Assembly (NCBI GenBank): GCA_937944075.1
Contig: CALDZZ010000185.1
Location: 1-8,736, forward strand
Direction: 5' to 3'
Length of the DNA stretch: 8,736 nucleotides
Source of the DNA: an uncultured Rhizobiaceae group bacterium
Lineage (GTDB): Bacteria; Pseudomonadota; Alphaproteobacteria; Rhizobiales; Rhizobiaceae
The notes beneath the pieces are model-generated. The model was not told the DNA's origin. It ran no database searches and saw nothing but the letters and a program-made list of their open reading frames with translations. A program made the position numbers and the translations under genes. The stretch's first letter is position 1. Each line of letters starts with the position of its first letter. Shown piece by piece: positions 6,400 through 8,736 of the stretch.

Positions 6400-7467
6400 T
6401 TAATGACCTGACTGATCGTAATCCCAGACAACCTCTTCAGTGACGGGATGACTCTGACAAGTCAAAACAAACCCTGCCTCTACTTCATAATCTTCCAACG
6501 AGTGATTGGCGATCATTTCTACCTTGCCCCTTATGACTTTCGCCTTGCAGGTTGAGCAGACACCTGCCTTGCAGGCAAATGGAGCATCGATATTGTTTTC
6601 AAGAGCCGCATCCAAAAGGCTTGTATGATTATCAATGCTAATCGGCCGTGTTTCTCCGTTCAATGTCACACGACCCTTGGCAGCTGTATCTTCTTTTCTC
6701 TCAGAAAAAACAGGCTTCTTCAACCTGCCCGGCTGCCCACTTGCAAAGAGTTCAAATCGGATATCATCCTTTGCCATTCCATGTTCTTTTAATGCCTTTG
6801 AGATAGCCAGCATCATGGGTTCAGGGCCACAAATATAAGCCGTTGAAACGGCATCAATATCAATCCATTTCGCAAATAGTTCTGCGCATTTCTTTTCATC
6901 TACCCTACCGCGAAAAAGCTCAATGTCCTGAGCATCATCTTCTAGAACATGAATGATGTTTAATCGACCCATGAAACGGTTTTTCAAATCCTCCAGCTCT
7001 TCACGAAACATGATCGTGTTCAGATTGCGATTGGCATAGACCAGAGTAAAACTGGTTGAAAAATGATCCTCGAGTTCGGTTTTCAGTATAGACAGAACCG
7101 GTGTAATCCCTGACCCCCCTGCAAAAGCCAGCAGATGCCTTGAATTGTGTCCAACCTCTTTCTTGTAGAAATTGCCCATTGGAGGCATGGCTTCAAGCCT
7201 GTCACCAACTTGCAATTCTGTGTTTGCCCAGGTTGAAAAAGCCCCACCGTCCACACGTTTGATGCCAACTTGCAGGCAGCCATCGTTTTTACCTGCACAA
7301 ATGGAATAGGAACGTCTTAGCTCCTCTCCATCAAAATCCTTTTTAAAGGTTAGATACTGACCGGGCATGAAATCAAATTCCTGAGGCACTTCAGCTTCAA
7401 GCGTCAACACCACTGCGTCCCTAATGGTCTTTTCAATTTTGGTTACGGTTAGAGAATTAAATTTCAT
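6400..7467 (-). CDS. paaE: PaaE, reductase subunit of 1,2-phenylacetyl-CoA epoxidase
   Basis: This 355-residue protein (E. coli PaaE has 356) passes electrons from NAD(P)H through FAD and a [2Fe-2S] cluster to the diiron oxygenase subunit PaaA. Domains in order are a ferredoxin-reductase FAD domain with RSYS (52-55), an NAD(P) domain with GGSGITPV (117-124) and CGPEPMM (213-219), and a C-terminal plant-type ferredoxin domain with Cys299, Cys304, Cys307 and Cys337 (C-x4-C-x2-C-x29-C). All cluster ligands are present. The frame is open to an ATG at 7485, which would overlap paaD; the ATG at 7467 (MKFNSL) is chosen because it starts where the family does, has an AAGG stretch upstream and leaves an 8-nt gap after the paaD stop. 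It is the last gene of the paaABCDE operon. Confidence 0.95.
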   Translation of the reverse strand: MKFNSLTVTKIEKTIRDAVVLTLEAEVPQEFDFMPGQYLTFKKDFDGEELRRSYSICAGKNDGCLQVGIKRVDGGAFSTWANTELQVGDRLEAMPPMGNFYKKEVGHNSRHLLAFAGGSGITPVLSILKTELEDHFSTSFTLVYANRNLNTIMFREELEDLKNRFMGRLNIIHVLEDDAQDIELFRGRVDEKKCAELFAKWIDIDAVSTAYICGPEPMMLAISKALKEHGMAKDDIRFELFASGQPGRLKKPVFSERKEDTAAKGRVTLNGETRPISIDNHTSLLDAALENNIDAPFACKAGVCSTCKAKVIRGKVEMIANHSLEDYEVEAGFVLTCQSHPVTEEVVWDYDQSGH

Positions 7468-7475
7468 GACTTGCC

Positions 7476-7946
7476 TTAAATGCACTTGAAGTAATCAAAG
7501 GGTTCAAGACATTGCCTGCACCGCCATTGAGCCTTGCAGGGGGTGGAGCCAAACTGGCTTATTTTCTCAACATTGTCTGATTTGCAATGAGGGCACCGCT
7601 CTGGCCCGCCGGCCGTTTGAGGCGGCGCAATCCCATAGGCTTCAAGTTTGGCAAGTCCTTTATTACTCAACCAATCAGTGGTCCAGGGTGGTGCTATTTT
7701 TGTAATCAGGCTGACATTACTCAATCCATGTGATGAAAGTGCAGTTTCAATATCCATTGAGATAACAGCCATTGCCGGGCAGCCTGAATAAGTCGGTGTG
7801 ATGGTAACTTTCAACTTGTCAGCATCCCATTCGACCTCACGAACAACACCCAGATCAACTATGGAAATCACTGGAATTTCCGGATCCGGAACACTTTCCA
7901 GCATATCCCAGATTTCTTTTACAGAGGGTTTTTGGGCAGCTACCAT
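7476..7946 (-). CDS. paaD: PaaD, MIP18-family assembly factor for the phenylacetyl-CoA epoxidase
   Basis: This 156-residue protein has the MIP18/DUF59 domain at its N-terminus, with the DPEIP motif (21-25), IVDLGVV (29-35) and TYSGCP (52-57, with Cys56). Its C-terminal tail has paired cysteines (C118-x2-C121 and C143-x2-C146, plus Cys137), a likely zinc or iron-sulfur site, as in other PaaD proteins. PaaD is required in vivo for the epoxidase but is not part of the purified PaaABCE complex; by analogy with SufT/MIP18 proteins it is thought to help assemble or insert a metal centre. The ATG at 7946 overlaps the end of paaC by 7 nt (ATGGTAG), with AGG 6-8 nt upstream, so the two are translationally coupled. 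Some older literature calls this gene paaJ. Confidence 0.94.
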   Translation of the reverse strand: MVAAQKPSVKEIWDMLESVPDPEIPVISIVDLGVVREVEWDADKLKVTITPTYSGCPAMAVISMDIETALSSHGLSNVSLITKIAPPWTTDWLSNKGLAKLEAYGIAPPQTAGGPERCPHCKSDNVEKISQFGSTPCKAQWRCRQCLEPFDYFKCI

Positions 7947-8692
7947 CTAGCACCTGGGTACGAACGTTGTAAGACCTGCATGGTTGCAAGCATGTGTCCA
8001 AGATGTTCTGTATGGCGTTTTCCGTTTCGTCCTCCCTGATGAACAAAAGCACTTTCCGGGATTTTCAGGTTGGCATCACGCAGGGTATTTTGAACAGATA
8101 CATTCCATTGATCAAGCATTGAACTTGGCAAAGGAGCAATCCCCTCCTCAGCCATCTCTTCATCTACAGCGTCAACGCTCATGGTTTCACGACTGTAGGG
8201 CCAAAGATAATCCAGTGCCTCTTGCATTTTCGAATTGCTAAGCTCTGTGCCATCCCCCAATGCAATAACGGTATCACGCGATCTTTCGTAGTGATACCGG
8301 ACTTCTTTCAAGGATTTTTGTGCAATGTCACTTACCCTTTGGTCTTTAGAACCGGTCAGCGCATCCAGCCATGGCAATTGGTAAGCATCAAAGAAGAACT
8401 GCCTGAGTAATGTGCGTCCATAATCCCCATTGGGTGTTTCTACCATCAGGACATTTCTGAAATCATATACATCGCGAAGGAATGCAAGATCATTTGCATC
8501 GCGGCCCTTGCCCTCAACCTCAGCTGCATAACCAAGCCATAATTGTGTCTGGCCGATTAAATCCAGTGCGGTATTGGCAAGCGCTATGTCTTCTTCCAAA
8601 ACAGGCGCTTTACCACACCACTCTGACGAACGATGCCCCAGCACCAGCACATTGTCTCCCTGCCTCAACAGAAACTCAAACAAGGCACTCAT
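7940..8692 (-). CDS. paaC: PaaC, structural subunit of 1,2-phenylacetyl-CoA epoxidase
   Basis: This 250-residue ferritin-like protein (E. coli PaaC has 248) carries the family blocks LGHRSSEWCGKAP (18-30), LEEDIALANTALDLIGQ (32-48), DFRNVLMVETPNGDYG (77-92) and LGDGTELS (145-152). PaaC pairs with the diiron catalytic subunit PaaA; it has the same helical fold but is the non-catalytic, stabilising partner, and PaaAC with PaaB and PaaE forms the epoxidase. The start at 8692 shares its A with the paaB stop (TAATG), and the stop lies inside the start of paaD, so translation of paaB, paaC and paaD is chained. Nothing looks truncated. Confidence 0.96.
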   Translation of the reverse strand: MSALFEFLLRQGDNVLVLGHRSSEWCGKAPVLEEDIALANTALDLIGQTQLWLGYAAEVEGKGRDANDLAFLRDVYDFRNVLMVETPNGDYGRTLLRQFFFDAYQLPWLDALTGSKDQRVSDIAQKSLKEVRYHYERSRDTVIALGDGTELSNSKMQEALDYLWPYSRETMSVDAVDEEMAEEGIAPLPSSMLDQWNVSVQNTLRDANLKIPESAFVHQGGRNGKRHTEHLGHMLATMQVLQRSYPGARW

Positions 8693-8736
8693 TACATATT
8701 GCCTGCTTCTTCGGGCAATTCATAAAAGGTTGGATG
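8692..8736 (-). CDS. paaB: PaaB, epoxidase subunit (only the last 14 codons are in the window)
   Basis: From the right edge the minus strand reads HPTFYELPEEAGNM and then TAA. This resembles the C-terminus of PaaB, which in E. coli ends in a similar HPTFY-x-(I/V)-P stretch as far as I recall. PaaB is the small subunit that bridges the PaaAC heterodimers in the epoxidase complex. The stop overlaps the paaC ATG by one base (TAATG). Although very short, the match plus its place directly before paaC makes the call reasonable; the rest of paaB and paaA should lie just past the window edge. Confidence 0.85.
   Translation of the reverse strand, partial: HPTFYELPEEAGNM

Noticed and set aside
7468..7485. 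Six-codon N-terminal extension of PaaE (MHLRQV)
   Set aside because: It would overlap paaD by 10 nt; the internal ATG at 7467 has a better-placed AAGG stretch and gives the usual family length and N-terminus.

Overview
This window carries most of a bacterial phenylacetate (paa) degradation cluster: the aerobic CoA-thioester route in which phenylacetyl-CoA is epoxidised, isomerised to an oxepin, ring-opened and sent to beta-oxidation. Gene products resemble the proteobacterial Paa proteins along their whole length. Base composition is moderate, well below that of high-GC relatives. A PaaX-type repressor, a GntR/FCD regulator and the Paa protein sequences suggest a Proteobacterium, perhaps an alphaproteobacterium. 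I cannot name a genus from the sequence.

Layout, left to right: (1) the C-terminal half of a GntR-family regulator with an FCD ligand domain (+), cut by the window edge; (2) a single-domain rhodanese (-); (3) a PaaX-type repressor (-); (4) paaZ (-), whose stop lies 5 nt from the paaX start; (5) a 140-bp divergent intergenic region, the only real intergenic space and the probable control point; (6) paaG-paaI-paaK (+), a tight operon; (7) paaE, paaD, paaC and the last 14 codons of paaB (-), the downstream end of a paaABCDE operon whose start (paaA and most of paaB) lies beyond the right edge. paaK and paaE converge with 7 nt between their stop codons. No non-coding stretch exceeds 140 bp, and I saw no tRNA, rRNA, CRISPR array, insertion sequence or obvious hairpin-plus-U-tract terminator.

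How the genes work together: PaaK activates phenylacetate to phenylacetyl-CoA. The PaaABC(D)E epoxidase forms the ring 1,2-epoxide, with PaaE as electron-transfer reductase and PaaD as a probable metal-centre maturation factor. PaaG isomerises the epoxide to oxepin-CoA. PaaZ hydrolyses the ring (MaoC-like domain) and oxidises the aldehyde (ALDH domain). PaaI removes CoA from dead-end thioesters. PaaX probably represses the cluster and is relieved by phenylacetyl-CoA. The beta-oxidation-like genes paaF, paaH and paaJ are not in the window.

The core is a well-characterised pathway, not a new system. The less ordinary points are the rhodanese placed directly downstream of paaX, paaX being carried in the paaZ transcription unit, the single divergent control region, and the nearly touching convergent ends of paaK and paaE.
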